A stretch of 64,000 nucleotides of DNA from Heloderma charlesbogerti (Eukaryota > Chordata > Lepidosauria > Squamata > Helodermatidae), in contig JANEZZ010001902.1 of NCBI GenBank assembly GCA_026122225.1, forward strand, positions 372,001 through 436,000. The letters run 5' to 3'. The position numbers were made by a program, and so were the translations under genes. Shown here piece after piece: positions 11,446-21,844 of the stretch. The notes below the pieces were generated by a model. The model saw nothing but the letters and a program-made list of their open reading frames with translations. It made no database searches and was not told the origin of the DNA. The first letter of the stretch is position 1. Each line of letters starts with the position of its first letter.

Positions 11446-14400
11446 GGAGAAGGAAATGGCAACCCACTCCAGTATTCTTGCCAAGAAAACCCCATGGAAC
11501 GTATCACAAGGCTAAAAGAGATGATGCCGGAAGATGAGCCCCTCAGGTCGGAAGGTGTCCAATATGCTACTGGGGAAGAGCAGAGGGTATTTCCAAGTAG
11601 CGCCAGAAAGAGTGAAGCGGCTGGGCCAAACCCGAAAGGACACTCAGCTGTGGATGTGTCTGGCGGTGAAAAGAAAATCCGATGCTGTAAAGAACAATAT
11701 TGTTTAGGAACCTGGAATGTCAGATCAATGAATCAAGGTAAGCTGGAGGTGGTCAAACATGAGATGGCAAGATTGAACATCGACATCTTGGGAATCAGCG
11801 AACTAAAATGGACAGGCATGGGCGAATTTAATTCAGGTGACCATCATATCTACTATTGTGGGCAAGAATCCCTTAGAAGAAATGGAGTAGCACTCATAGT
11901 CAACAAAAGGGTGGGAAAAGCAGTACTGGGGTACAATCTTAAAAATGATAGAATGATCTCAGTACGAATCCAAGGCAAACCATTCAACATCACAGTAATT
12001 CAAGTCTATGCCCCAACCACTGAGGCCGAAGAAGCTGAGGTTGATCGGTTCTATGAAGACCTACAACACCTTCTAGAACTAACACCAAAAAAAGATGTCC
12101 TCTTCATCATAGGGGATTGGAATGCTAAAGTAGGAAGTCAAGAAATCACCGGGATAACAGGCAGGCATGGCCTTGGTGTACAAAATGAAGCAGGACAAAA
12201 GCTAATAGAGTTTTGCCAAGAGAACCTGCTGATCATAGCAAACACTCTTTTCCAACAGCACAAGAGGCGACTCTACACATGGACGTCACCAGATGGTCAA
12301 TATCGAAATCAGATTGATTATGTCCTTTGCAGCCAAAGATGGAGAAGCTCCATACAGTCAGTAAAAACAAGACCTGGAGCTGACTGTGGCTCAGATCATG
12401 AGCTGCTTCTTGCAAAATTTCGGCTTAAATTGAAGAACGTCGGGAAAACCACTAAACCGTTCAGGTATGACCTAAGTCATATCCCTGATGAATATACAGT
12501 GGAGGTGAGGAATAGATTTCAGGGATTAGACCTGATAGACAGAGTGCCTGAGGAACTATGGACGGAGGTCCGTAACATTGTTCAGGAGGCAGCAACGAAA
12601 TCCGTCCCAAAGAAAAAGAAATGCAAGAAAGACAAGTGGCTGTCTGATGAGGCTTTACAAGTAGCTCACGAAAGAAGGGAAGCGAAAAGCAAGGGAGAAA
12701 GGGGAAGATATACCCAACTGAATGCAGAGTTCCAGAGAATAGCAAGGAGAGACAAGAAGGCCTTCTTAAATGAACAATGCAAAGAAATCGAGGAAAACAA
12801 CAGAATGGGAAAGACTAGAGATCTCTTCAAGAAAATTGGAGATCTCAAGGGAACGTTTTGTGCCAAGACGGGCATGATAAAGGACAAAGAAGGCAGGGAC
12901 CTAACAGAAGCAGATGAGATTAAGAAGAGGTGGCAAGAATACACAGAAGAACTATACAGGAAAGATCTGAATGTCCCTGATAGCCATGATAGTGCGGTCA
13001 CTGAACTTGAGCCGGACATCCTCGAGAGTGAAGTCAAGTGGGCCTTAGGAAGCATTAGTAACAACAAAGCTAGCGGAGATGACAGTATTCCAGCCGAGCT
13101 ATTTAAAATCCTAAAAGATGATGCTGTTAAAGTGCTGCATTCAATATGCCAACAAACCTGGAACACTCAACCGTGGCCACAAGACTGGAAAAGGTCAGTT
13201 TACATTCCAATTCCAAAGAAGGGCAACGCCAAAGAGTGTTCAAACTACCGCACAATTGCGCTCATTTCACATGCCAGCAAGGTGATGCTCAAAATCCTAC
13301 AAGCTAGGCTTCAGCAGTATGCGAACCGAGAACTACCGGAAGTACAAGCTGGGTTTCGAAGAGGCAGAGGAACTAGAGATCAAATCGCCAACATTCGCTG
13401 CATCATGGAGAAAGCAAGAGAATTCCAGAAAAACGTCTATTTCTGCTTCATTGACTACGCTAAAGCCTTTGATTGTGTGGATCACAACAAACTGTGGCAA
13501 ATTCTTAAAGTGATGGGAGTACCAGACCACCTTACCTGTCTCCTGAGAAACCTGTACGAGGGTCAAGAAGCAACAGTAAGAACCAGACATGGAACAACCG
13601 ATTGGTTCCAAATTGGGAAAGGAGTACGACAAGGCTGCATATTGTCACCCTGCTTATTTAACTTATATGCAGAGTACATCATGAGAAATGCCGGGTTGGA
13701 TGAATCAGAGGTCGGAATTAAGATTGCCGGGAGAATTATCAACAACCTCCGATATGCAGACGATACCACCCTAATGGCAGAAAGCGAAGAGGATCTCAAG
13801 AGCCTCTTGTTGAGGGTGAAAGAGGAGAGTGCAAAAGCTGGTTTGAAACTCAACATTAAAAAAACGAAGATCATGGCATCTGGCCCTATCACTTCCTGGC
13901 ATATAGAAGGGGAAGAAATGGAAGCAGTGACAGATTTTACTTTCTTGGGCTCCAAGATCACCGCAGATGGTGACTGTAGCCATGAAATTAAAAGACGCTT
14001 GCTCCTTGGGAGGAAAGCTATGGCAAACCTAGACAGCATAGTAAGAAGCAGAGACATCACCTTGCCGACAAAGGTCCGTCTAATCAAAGCTATGGTTTTC
14101 CCAGTAGTAATGTATGGCTGTGAGAGCTGGACTATAAGGAAGGCTGAGCGCCGAAGAACTGATGCTTTCGAACTGTGGTGCTGGAGAAGACTCTTACGAG
14201 TCCCCTGGACTGCAAGGAGGTCAAATCAGTCCATCCTAAAGGAAATCAACCCTGACTGCTCATTGGAAGGACAGATAATGAAGCTGAAGCTCCAATATTT
14301 TGGCCACCTAATGCGAAGAGAAAACTCTCTGGAAAAGACCCTGATGCTGGGAAAGACTGAGGGCAAAAGGAGAAGGGGACGGCAGAGGATGAGATGGCTA

Positions 14401-14535
14401 GATAGCATCACGGATGCAATGAATATGAACTTGAGCACGCTCCGGGAGAGAGCGCAGGACAGGAAGGCCTGGCGTGCTATGGTCCATGGGGTCACGAAGA
14501 GTCGGACACGACTGAACGACTGAACAACAACAACA
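11446..14535 (+). mobile_element. BovB (RTE) LINE, near full length
   Basis: The 3.09-kb element starts with ggagaaggaaatggcaaccc, a 5' end I know from BovB and BovB-derived SINEs, and ends with 'gaagagtcggacacgactga' and a CAACAA tail. Exact 12-bp target duplications flank it. Its reading frame is uninterrupted. BovB typically is about 3.2 kb, so little or nothing is missing. Two other copies in the window (8250, 22414) are truncated and broken, so this one is probably the youngest. Confidence 0.96.
11494..14523 (+). CDS. BovB endonuclease/reverse transcriptase, intact 1009 codons
   Basis: This is the single large protein of an RTE-clade LINE, which nicks genomic DNA and copies its own RNA at the nick. 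Residues ~70-320 form the apurinic-type endonuclease: N75 in TWNVRS, E103 in SELKW, D208 in GDWNAK, and S300-D301-H302 in CGSDHELL. Residues ~530-800 form the reverse transcriptase: [23 protein letters not shown] with D654, [10 protein letters not shown] from 710, and YADD at 754-757. The rest is a basic C-terminal domain with a '[16 protein letters not shown]' line and the [10 protein letters not shown] block. All expected catalytic residues are present and no stop occurs. The first ATG (11494) lies 48 bases after the element start; the true start may be the Met at residue 11 or 12, or a later one. The last codons overlap the 3' end needed for priming. Confidence 0.95.
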   Translation: MERITRLKEMMPEDEPLRSEGVQYATGEEQRVFPSSARKSEAAGPNPKGHSAVDVSGGEKKIRCCKEQYCLGTWNVRSMNQGKLEVVKHEMARLNIDILGISELKWTGMGEFNSGDHHIYYCGQESLRRNGVALIVNKRVGKAVLGYNLKNDRMISVRIQGKPFNITVIQVYAPTTEAEEAEVDRFYEDLQHLLELTPKKDVLFIIGDWNAKVGSQEITGITGRHGLGVQNEAGQKLIEFCQENLLIIANTLFQQHKRRLYTWTSPDGQYRNQIDYVLCSQRWRSSIQSVKTRPGADCGSDHELLLAKFRLKLKNVGKTTKPFRYDLSHIPDEYTVEVRNRFQGLDLIDRVPEELWTEVRNIVQEAATKSVPKKKKCKKDKWLSDEALQVAHERREAKSKGERGRYTQLNAEFQRIARRDKKAFLNEQCKEIEENNRMGKTRDLFKKIGDLKGTFCAKTGMIKDKEGRDLTEADEIKKRWQEYTEELYRKDLNVPDSHDSAVTELEPDILESEVKWALGSISNNKASGDDSIPAELFKILKDDAVKVLHSICQQTWNTQPWPQDWKRSVYIPIPKKGNAKECSNYRTIALISHASKVMLKILQARLQQYANRELPEVQAGFRRGRGTRDQIANIRCIMEKAREFQKNVYFCFIDYAKAFDCVDHNKLWQILKVMGVPDHLTCLLRNLYEGQEATVRTRHGTTDWFQIGKGVRQGCILSPCLFNLYAEYIMRNAGLDESEVGIKIAGRIINNLRYADDTTLMAESEEDLKSLLLRVKEESAKAGLKLNIKKTKIMASGPITSWHIEGEEMEAVTDFTFLGSKITADGDCSHEIKRRLLLGRKAMANLDSIVRSRDITLPTKVRLIKAMVFPVVMYGCESWTIRKAERRRTDAFELWCWRRLLRVPWTARRSNQSILKEINPDCSLEGQIMKLKLQYFGHLMRRENSLEKTLMLGKTEGKRRRGRQRMRWLDSITDAMNMNLSTLRERAQDRKAWRAMVHGVTKSRTRLND

Positions 14536-14547
14536 ACTAGTTCCCCT
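14536..14547 (+). repeat. Target-site duplication of BovB, right copy
   Basis: Exact copy of 11434-11445. Twelve bases fits the range known for RTE elements. Confidence 0.93.
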
Positions 14548-15085
14548 CTACTCAGCACTGGTTAGGCCTCATCTGGAGTACTGTGTCCAGTTCTGGGCAC
14601 CACACTTTAAGAAGGATGCAGACAAACTGGAGAGGGTTCAAAGGAGGGCAACAAAGATGATCAGGGGACTGGAAACAAAGCCCTATGAAAAGAGACTGAA
14701 AGAACTGGGCATGTTTAGCCTTGAGAAGAGAAGACTGAGGGGAGATATGATAGCACTCTTCAAGTACTTGAAAGGTTGTCACAGAGAAGAAGGCCAGGAT
14801 CTCTTCTTGATCATCCCAGAGTGCAGGACACAGAATAATGGGCTCAAGTTACAGGAAGCCAGATTCCGGCTGAACATCAGGAAAAACTTCCTGAGTGTCA
14901 GAGCAATACGGCAATGGAACCAATTACCTGGGGAGGTGGTAGGCTCTCCCACACTGGAGGCCTTCAAGACGAGGCTGGACAGCCATTTGTCAGGGATGCT
15001 CTGACTTGGATTCCTGCATTGAGCAGGGGGTTGGACTCGATGGCCTTGTAGGCCCCTTCCAACCCTACTATTCTATGATTCTATG
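14548..15085 (+). pseudogene. CR1 reverse transcriptase C-terminus
   Basis: Translation from 14548 gives the C-terminal part of CR1 RT: '[19 protein letters not shown]', then '[29 protein letters not shown]' and '[35 protein letters not shown]', with an open frame from 14657 to 15004. The 3' UTR ends in the CR1-type octamer repeat attctatg. Only the last ~200 residues exist, so this copy was dead on arrival. The frame is nonetheless largely open, which suggests a fairly recent insertion. Confidence 0.9.
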
Positions 15086-15380
15086 ATCTGTCTGACAGCT
15101 AAAGCTTGGCCGAAATTGGGTCATGCAACAGGGCAATGATCCCAAGCACACCAGCAAATCTACAACAGAATGGCTGAAAAAGAAAAGAATCAAGGTGTTG
15201 CCATGACCCAGTCAAAGTTCAGACCTCAACCTGATTGAAATGCTGTGGCAGGACCTTAAGAGGGCTGTGCATAAACAAATGCCCGCAAACCTCAATGAAC
15301 TGAAGCAATGTTGTAAAGAAGAGTGGGCAAAAATTCCTCCACAACGATGTGAGAGACTGATAAAGTCATACAGAAAATGA
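15086..15380 (+). pseudogene. Tc1 transposase, C-terminal part (broken)
   Basis: This continues the transposase after the CR1 insert. It shows '[21 protein letters not shown]' with the second catalytic aspartate, and 'DLNLIEMLWQDLKRAVHKQ' with the third catalytic acidic residue (E) at the 34-residue spacing expected for Tc1. A TGA stands in frame near 15093. Stops here and at 11231 look like CpG decay. Together the two parts cover essentially the whole transposase. Confidence 0.9.
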
Positions 15381-15430
15381 TTACTTCAAGTTATTGCTGC
15401 TAAAGGTGGTTCTACAAGCTATTGAATCAT

Positions 15431-15645
15431 AAGGTGTACTTAGTTTTTCACACATGGCTTCTCCATTTTGGCTTTATTTCTGTAAAATAAATAATGACAC
15501 GGTGTAATATGTCATGTGTTGTTGTTCATCTGAGGTTGTATTTACCTAATTTTAAGACCTGCTAAGGACCAGATGATTTTCATTAAGTCCTGATACGTAA
15601 AACCATAGAACTCAAAGAGGGTTTACTTTCTATTTCACATGACTG
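15431..15645 (-). repeat. Tc1 right inverted repeat (IR/DR type)
   Basis: About 215 bp nearly identical to the complement of 10354-10568, ending at catgactg next to the TA duplication. The inner direct repeat reads ggtgtactta (15434), the outer one gtttactttc with one base changed. Confidence 0.92.
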
Positions 15646-15647
15646 TA

Positions 15648-16408
15648 TATGGCTATTTTTTCTTACTGAGAGAGCATAGAAAATAGATTGGGCGGAGGGA
15701 AAAGGCTGGCCAGGTGCCTGTTCTAGTTATTAATTAATCAGCATTCACATTTGATTAGTTAACCTCAAAAGGCTATATTAATTCATTTCCAGGTATATAG
15801 CTGCATGCATCATGAGCTTCAGCTTTCTAAAGACTTTAAAATTCCTTCCGTTTTGGAACGATCTGTGCAGCCTCAGTGCTTTTTACCTTCTCACATTTGT
15901 CAGTCGCCAGTACCTTGGTGGCATAGCAAGGAGTTTGAAACAAAACTCCCAGGTGAGGCGATTATTCATCTTATGTGTCTGTAGTTTTGCCACAGAGAGG
16001 AGGAGCTTCTCCTGTGGAATGTCTCACAGAGGAATCTCAGAAAGGTAAGGGAGAAAGGCTAGGTCTGGAGAGAGAAGAATGATCTTTACAGCTGGGAAAA
16101 CTCAAAAGCTGCTGAGGGCAAACATTTTGCTACACGGAAAGGGGAAGCGGCTTTCACGGTGTTGGCATGGGGATTTCGTGCTGCTCAGGGGCAGCTGAAA
16201 ACAAGGAAGGACAGATCTTGCACTTTGCTTGGAAGACAGAACTAGACACGATGCAAGGGATCTGTGAATGGGAACTCTTGCAGGTGTGTTAATTTCCAGC
16301 AACTGTGGAGGGCAGTTTACACTGGCGCCATAGTACTGGGTCTAATGACCTTGTAAATCAGTCCCATGCTTGAGCAACAAGGATGGGAAGCGAGTACGGA
16401 AGGCCCTC

Positions 16409-16410
<2 letters not shown>
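15648..16410. other. Spacer, nothing recognised
   Basis: About 760 bp right of the Tc1 nest. A frame at 15812-16048 begins MSFSFLKTLKFLPFWND but has no recognisable domain and no support from context. No repeat is recognised. Confidence 0.4.
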
Positions 16411-16439
<29 letters not shown>

Positions 16440-17325
16440 TTTCATTTCTATACCGCCCAATAGCCGAAGCTCTCTGGGCGGTTCACAAAAATTAAAACCA
16501 AACAACACACAATAAAACAATTTAAAATATATAGAACATTAAAACCACAATATAACAATACAACCACAATAAAACCTAGCAGCAGTGTAGGAGTTTAAAA
16601 TACAGATTTAAAACAGCAAAGATAAAAATTTAGAAAGCTAAAATGCCTGGGAAAATAAAAAGGTCTTCACCTGGCGCCGAAAGGAGTACAATCTAGGCGC
16701 CAGGCGAACCTCACTAGGGAGCTCATTCCAGAGCCAGGGTGCCACAGCAGAAAAAGCCCTCCTTCTAGTAGCCACCCGCCTCACTTCCTTTGGCAGGGGC
16801 TCACGGAGAAGGGCCGCTGATGATGATCTTAAGGTCCGGGCAGGCACATATGGGAGGAGGCGATCCTTCAGGTAACCTGGCCCCAAGCCGTTAAGGGCTT
16901 TGAATGTTAACACCAGCACTTTGAATCGGGCCCGGAAATGGACTGGCAGCCAGTGCAGCTGGAAAAGTACTGGCGTAATATGAGCTCGCAGGCCAGTCCC
17001 TGTTAACAATCTTGCTGCCCTATTTTGGACCAGCTGAAGTTTCCGGACCGTTTTCAAAGGCAGCCCCACGTATAACGCATTGCAGTAATCCAGACGAGAA
17101 GTTATCAGAGCATGGATAACTGTAGCTAGGCTATCTCTGTCCAGATAAGGGCGTAGTTGGTATACCAGCCTAAGCTGATAAAAAGTGCTCCGTGCCACTG
17201 AGTTCACCTGTGCCTCAAGTGACAGTTCTGGATCCAAGAGCACCCCCAAACTACAAACCTGATCCTTTAGGGGGAGTGCAACCCCCTCCAGAACAGGTTG
17301 AATATCACCTATTCATCTATAACCT
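16411..17325 (-). mobile_element. L2-clade LINE, 3' ~0.9 kb, well preserved
   Basis: The copy begins with a (TTTA)n tract (minus-strand 3' end), followed by a 3' UTR with 'ataccgcccaatagccgaag' and 'ctctgggcggttcacaa'. It then covers the RT C-terminal coding region and ends about 17325 in the segment 5' of it. It is the best L2 copy in the window and the reference for the others at 590, 3190, 42615, 48790 and 52683. Confidence 0.88.
16638..17249 (-). pseudogene. L2 reverse transcriptase C-terminal region, open 203 codons
   Basis: The minus-strand frame reads 'MGVLLDPELSLEAQVNSVARS', then 'ITSRLDYCNALYVGLPLKTV', 'LQLVQNRAARLLTGT', 'HWLPVHFRARFKVLVLTFKALNG', and 'FSAVAPWLWNELPSEVRLAP'. These are the standard lines of the L2/CR1-group RT thumb and connection region. 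The N-terminal endonuclease and the catalytic palm are absent, so no active enzyme can be made. An open frame over 200 codons implies that this copy is young among the L2s here. Confidence 0.88.
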
Positions 17326-17703
17326 CATAGATCTGCTCCCCGGCTGTACTCCTTCAGCTGTAGGAGCGGCACCAGCTCTCCCACCGCCTGAGGCAGGACG
17401 GTGCCACCATGTCCGCTGTGTCCCCCCACCATTGCTGTTATTGCTACTGCATCTCCCACCCACCCACCCCCATTGCACATTGGCACCCCGTTGGAGACCC
17501 CAGCCATGTTCGGTGGTGCCTGTATGTACACACTGCACAGGACTGCAGCCTGAGAATGAGAAGGTGGAGTCACCACTGATGTGAAATAAAGCCTTTAAAG
17601 CCACTTCAGTGCATGCTCAGGGGACTATGCGCCTTAACTTGGGATATGAGCGGCATTGGCTGTGGTGTCTCAGGCAGCAAAATGACTTGGGCCAGCCCTA
17701 GGA
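17326..17703. mobile_element. GC-rich MITE, family D ('CTCAGGCAGC...GGGCCAGCCCT')
   Basis: The right end 'tctcaggcagcaaaatgac...gggccagcccta' matches the ends of copies at 33597, 58563 and 62773, which start or end with the complementary 'agggccggccctacca' type terminus. Internal sequence is rich in CCA and CAC runs. No coding capacity. Possibly hAT-like. Confidence 0.45.
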
Positions 17704-19905
17704 CTTTTTAAAGAAGGATTTCTTCAAGGGGGTTTTCACAGAAGCTGTATGGGATCCAATATGCACATCTTAGCACACTGGACAGAACCTTCTGATGGGT
17801 TATAGTAGGGCAGCTTCAATGGCATTCAATATGGTAGCCTTGCCCTTTTTGCTGAGAAAGAGTTTGGCATCACTATTGTTCCATCTCTGCTGTGCAAGAG
17901 ATCGACCCTGTTATTTCCTTGTGCAAGTAGATTATTTTTCCTCAGATAAGAACCTCCTTATAAAAGGATTGTTTCTAAGGAATGGTGTGTGCACACACAG
18001 GTTGTTCATGTGTTATTCTCCTTCTATTCAATTCAGCTTTCCCAGCTGTGAATTTTGAATGCATTTTTCCAGAACATCATCTGCAATTAGAAACAGTTCC
18101 AAACGGAGAGAGGTGCAGGCTGCATTCAGAGATATTCCTCTGCTGTTGAAAATAAACATGAAGCTTTGAGAATATTTCCCCTGCCAAAACAATTTAAGCA
18201 TTTCACTGTTACACAGCAGGTGATCTAGGGGGAGAGAATACATTGAAAGGGACAGCCCATAGGGACCCCAGAGTTTCTTTTCCCTAAGCACCAGGCAATT
18301 AATTCATTTCCTTTTGCAGTGATATAAAATGCAGTTCAAGGTATTACATTTTCATAACGGAGATTTTTATTTATTATAAATGAGCTTATCCCTTTGCAAT
18401 GACATAGTAATTAGATTGCCTGTGGAGCTGATGAATGGCCAAGATAGATTCATTGGAAGCATGCAACAGCAAACAATGTAGAAAATATGGACCTGCGTGT
18501 GGTGCGTGATACATACAATCCAAGTGGGGAAACATTTCCTGCTAAAAAGAAAAAAAAGAAACGAGTGAAGCTCTGTCATCTGGAGAGAAGTAAATTGAGA
18601 GCAGGAGGAGCCTCGTATGTAACGCTGCAGCTGGTGACCAAGTCCAGCACTACTAATTGTTTAAAAACAAAATTAGCAAACTCAGTTCTATTCCTGATTA
18701 TTGATTTAACTCCAGTCCAGCTACATTAGGCCAGATAAGTAATCATCCAGGTTAATCATGGCAGGTCCAAATGCCAAAGGTGAAATTCAAATAATCCAAT
18801 GTAATGCTGATTTAAGTCATGAAGGCCTCATCTGCTCCAGCATAAGTTTGCACTGGTTTCAGAGGTGAGTTGGAACTCTTTCACAATGAACTTGCACCTC
18901 ACCTACCTCATTTCTACTGTGAATGTAACCACATGTCCGCATTCTTCCACTGCATAAAGAAGCATGCACTTTAGCCGCAGCAGCAGCTCCAAGAGGCAAC
19001 GGATTCATTTAGTTTCAGATTGCTGCAAGCCTATCTACATAGCAATACGTTATTCACTAAAGGTTAATAAAAGTCTGCTGCTACAGCCATTTGAATAACC
19101 TGAACTGAAGACACTCAGTTCTTCCAGAAATCTGGAAGAAAATATATTGACCAACACCCAGCACATAGATTTCAGCCCATTGTAGTGTGGAGCGAGAGAA
19201 GTGGAAAATAGAGTGGCTTAAATACATATTTTCAGTGTGCTCCAGGAGGAAGGTGAATTATTAATTTTTTTAAAAAAGCAAAATAATCATAGGTCAGAAA
19301 TTCCTCAGGGTCATCCAGTTCAGCTCCTGGCCTTAACAAGCCAGTTTATCCATGCAGAATACTCAAAACATCACTATTTTTAGCCTATCCTACCCTAATG
19401 TCTTAAGACAGGCAGCAGTATTAGTCCAATATAAAAGAAGAGTTTTAAATTCTTCTAGAAATGGAAAATAAAAGAGGGCTTTCCCCCAATTCTTCTAGAA
19501 ATGGGAAATCATACAGAGGAACAGATGCAGGACACTTTGTGATCACAGAAGTGGCCAGTTATACAGTGGCTAGGCAGTAATTACCATTCTAGTACTATTA
19601 ATATAGCATACTCAAAGTAGGGATCAATGAATAGATCCCCCAGGGTTTACCCAAAGAAGCTCCAGCTGCCCCCTTGAGTGGCCAACTGAGAGGGGGCAGT
19701 ATATATGTTGCTGAGGGGGTGATGGCAATGGACAGCCCACATTGGCTGAATGGCTGAGGTGATCGGAGCCCTCACCCTATATCACCTCCTCAAACTGGCC
19801 CTCTCCTAAAACTATGTTGCTAGCAATGCTAAGCGCATTTCATTAGGGCCAGCTGGAATGCCGTTCTTCACCTCCTCCACCATATTGTTGTTGCTGCCCT
19901 CTCCG
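17704..19905. other. Spacer, mostly unique; possible conserved non-coding block 18360-18900
   Basis: Over 2 kb with no recognised repeat or exon. From about 18360 to 18900 the sequence is of mixed composition, without simple repeats, and holds several ATTA/TAAT words (ctactaattgtt, gtaattagattg). That is the usual look of conserved developmental enhancers, but the call is an inference without any alignment. The segment 19430-19505 has a local direct duplication of 'attcttctagaaatggaaa'. Confidence 0.3.
19441..19509 (+). repeat. Short tandem duplication
   Basis: The word attcttctagaaatgg occurs at about 19449 and again at about 19489, 40 bp apart, with 'aaaagagggctttccccc' between. Local duplication, no further copies. 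Confidence 0.6.
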
Positions 19906-20268
19906 TACGGTGGCCGTGTATCCTCTTTTATGAAGGACAGTCCTCTGTTTGAAGGGCTGCCAGAGGACTGTCCTCTATCATGAAGCCATCCTCTGTCTGA
20001 AGGGCTGTCCAGTCCAAGCCCAGTTTAAAGATAAAGAACCGCCAGAAGGAAGAGCTGGGCCTCAACATTGCCCGTCCACAACACCTGAACAGCAGGCTGA
20101 GCCAGGCACATGGGTCTCAGTCTTCCACACTGTGGTGAGATGTACTATATTTACATTTAAATACTAATAACAATGTCCAAATTTGCATCTATACATATAA
20201 ATGAGCATGTGCAAATGTTATGCAGATGAGTGTCCTCTTTTTTGGCAGTTCTCAAGTGGCCATCCTAG
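19906..20268 (+). mobile_element. hAT-like MITE of the 'GGGTGGCC' family, copy b
   Basis: It starts with ggtggccgtgtatcctcttt and ends with 'caagtggccatcctag'. Inside are two dyad-bearing units of the form 'tcctctgtttgaagggctg..agaggac', then 'gcatctatacatataaatgagcatgtgcaaatgttatgcag', which copies c and d share. About 360 bp. Confidence 0.6.
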
Positions 20269-20560
20269 TAAGCAGTGGCCAGAGTGAGCAGCACCCTGCA
20301 TTTACTTTGTGCTGTCCCTGTGGGCAGTTGTACAAATTGGGTCCAGAGGGAGAAGGCAAGTGAATGGGCAGTGAAGGTGGCAGAAGTCAAGTGAATGGGC
20401 AGTGAAGGTGGCAGAAGGCAAGTGAATGGGCAGTGAAGGTGGCAGAAGGCAAGTGAATGGGCAGTGAAGCAAGAAGGAGGTGGGAGCCCCCAGTGAGAGC
20501 ATCTGTCCCAGACCTTCCCCCACAAATCTGGAGCTGGCACAGTAAGGGGGGGAAAGCACC
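20269..20560 (+). mobile_element. GC-rich MITE, family E, with minisatellite
   Basis: The right end 'ccttcccccacaaatctggagctggcac' parallels the end of the copy at 30330-30680 ('ggcccctcaaaaacctggagccag'), and interior words are shared with 56190-56400. The centre is expanded into a 31-bp tandem array (see 20354). No coding capacity. Confidence 0.45.
20354..20470 (+). repeat. 31-bp minisatellite, about 3.7 units
   Basis: The unit starts gcaagtgaatgggcagtgaa and ends ggtggcagaag. Four successive units differ by one base or less (gtcaag against ggcaag in one). Such homogeneity points to recent expansion. Confidence 0.9.
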
Positions 20561-21569
20561 GATCATGTTCTGCACAGACAATTTCTGCATCAGCGCAAAA
20601 GGCCATCACTTATCATCTACCTAAGGAGAGCTGCTCTCAAGATAGCGCTGAGTGGGCTCCTTTCTCCTCTCCAAACTGCTCCAAAGCAGCCATTGTGAGA
20701 GTGTTCACTCCGCTGACGGCTTCTGCTTTCCAAGCACCACCACCACCTCCACCTCCACCCCTTGCTTATTTAAGGTATGCAGCTAAATTAAATATCCCAG
20801 TGTCAACGAGTGCCTAGATGGACTTCGTAGAATGAATAGAGTGGCGTTCTTTGTGGATTATGCTAACAAAGAATTCCAAAGGCTCTGGCCTTCCCTCCCC
20901 TTCTCCCTGGCACCCTCCCCGTGGCAAAAACACAAGCAAAGGGAAAATAAAAACACAGGAGTGCTTAAGTTCCCAGCATACTGTGGCACTATCCATGCTG
21001 ATTCAATCACAATGCCTACCCCCACAGCGGGAAGCAGCGGGAAGCCAGGCTGCTGAGTCATGCTTTTAATCTTCCTTTCTTCTGCTTCCAGAGCCTGGTG
21101 TGCTGGGATAGGCAGGCTGGCGAGCGGAGAACGGGGGAGCTGGGGGGGCACAGAGAGAGAGAGAGAGAGAAGCTGCAATAGAAAATGCTAATCAGCTGGC
21201 AGCACAAAGATCCAGCTGCCTCTGAGGCTTTGCAGCGCACTTTTCCACACCCAAAAGTGTTGAAAGCTGCAGTCACCTGGCTGTGATAAGCAGTGGGTAC
21301 TGGGCGGCTGCCTGGGTATGTCTGTGTATTGGGGCTGTGCCAGGGATCTACACATTTCCATTTTTCATCAAAAGTGCAGGGGAGAGGGAAAGAGGAACAT
21401 TTCTTCTCCCGAATCCTTAAAATGTATGAAGTCTGACCTTTATTTCGTCCTGTCTGTTGCCACTTATTTGCCTTCTCTGCTTTTGCTTTGGTGCCTTTCC
21501 CACGCCCACCCAGGTAGGGGTTCTTCTTAGAGGTATCCCAGCCAGTTTGGGTTATGTAATTGTCTGTAT
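20561..21569. other. Spacer with (GA)n tract
   Basis: No exon or repeat family recognised. A short (ga)n microsatellite is at 21152-21170. Purine/pyrimidine-biased tracts around 20870-21130 give long but unconvincing frames on both strands. Confidence 0.35.
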
Positions 21570-21668
21570 AATGTATAGCCTAGTCCTATACAGATTTACT
21601 CCGGGTTAACCTCACACATTTCATTGGGATTTACTCCCAAGTAAGTCTGCATAGGGTTGCAGCCCTTG
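21570..21668. mobile_element. Short foldback repeat, family C ('AAGTCCCATTGA...TGCATAGGATTGCA')
   Basis: The block 'gcctagtcctatacagatttactc...cattgggatttactcccaagtaagtctgcatagggttgcagcc' has inverted halves around a short centre. The same family occurs at 22330, 29820, 50170, 51860 and several times in 61530-61810. Confidence 0.6.
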
Positions 21669-21844
21669 TTTATTAATCTGGAGGTAAATATGCTCAATAT
21701 GCTCAATATTATGGGTCTAATATTAGGCAGAAATGGGTGAGCACATCCTACTCAAACTTGAGCTCAGAAGGGTTGTCCTTCCCAAATACACCACCAAGCT
21801 GGACCTGGTCCCACTTCTTCAAGTGTTTTCTGGCCCTTGCTATA

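Larger units (their letters stand above)
11411..15085 (+). mobile_element. CR1 LINE, 5'-truncated, inserted in Tc1 and split by BovB
   Basis: CR1 sequence begins right after the Tc1 codons '..RPS' at 11410 and ends with attctatgattctatga at about 15085, where Tc1 resumes ('gtctgacagcta'). The short word atct occurs on both sides (11407-11410, 15086-15089). Its first 35 bases (11411-11445) read into the segment after BovB (14548 on): the '[21 protein letters not shown]' line of CR1 RT is split by BovB. It is the middle layer of a three-level nest. Confidence 0.92.
10352..15647 (+). mobile_element. Tc1 transposon, complete ends, holding CR1 and BovB
   Basis: The element runs from cagtcatgtg at 10354 to catgactg at 15645 and is flanked by TA on both sides (10352-10353 and 15646-15647), the Tc1/mariner target duplication. 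The inverted repeats are long, about 215 bp (10354-10568 and 15431-15645), with only a handful of mismatches. Each has the word agtacacc or a one-base variant near its outer and inner end, the IR/DR layout known from Sleeping Beauty-type Tc1 elements. Without its inserts it would be about 1.6 kb, the usual Tc1 size. The transposase gene is interrupted by LINEs between 11410 and 15086 and has stops, so it is not active by itself. Confidence 0.95.

Noticed and set aside
11446..14535. Retrovirus or ERV origin for the 1009-codon frame
   Set aside because: The N-terminal apurinic-type endonuclease, the absence of LTRs, protease, RNase H and integrase, and the CAACAA tail with target duplication show an RTE-type LINE.
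15812..16048. Plus-strand frame MSFSFLKTLKFLPFWND as a small gene
   Set aside because: No domain, no conservation evidence, no promoter or splice context.
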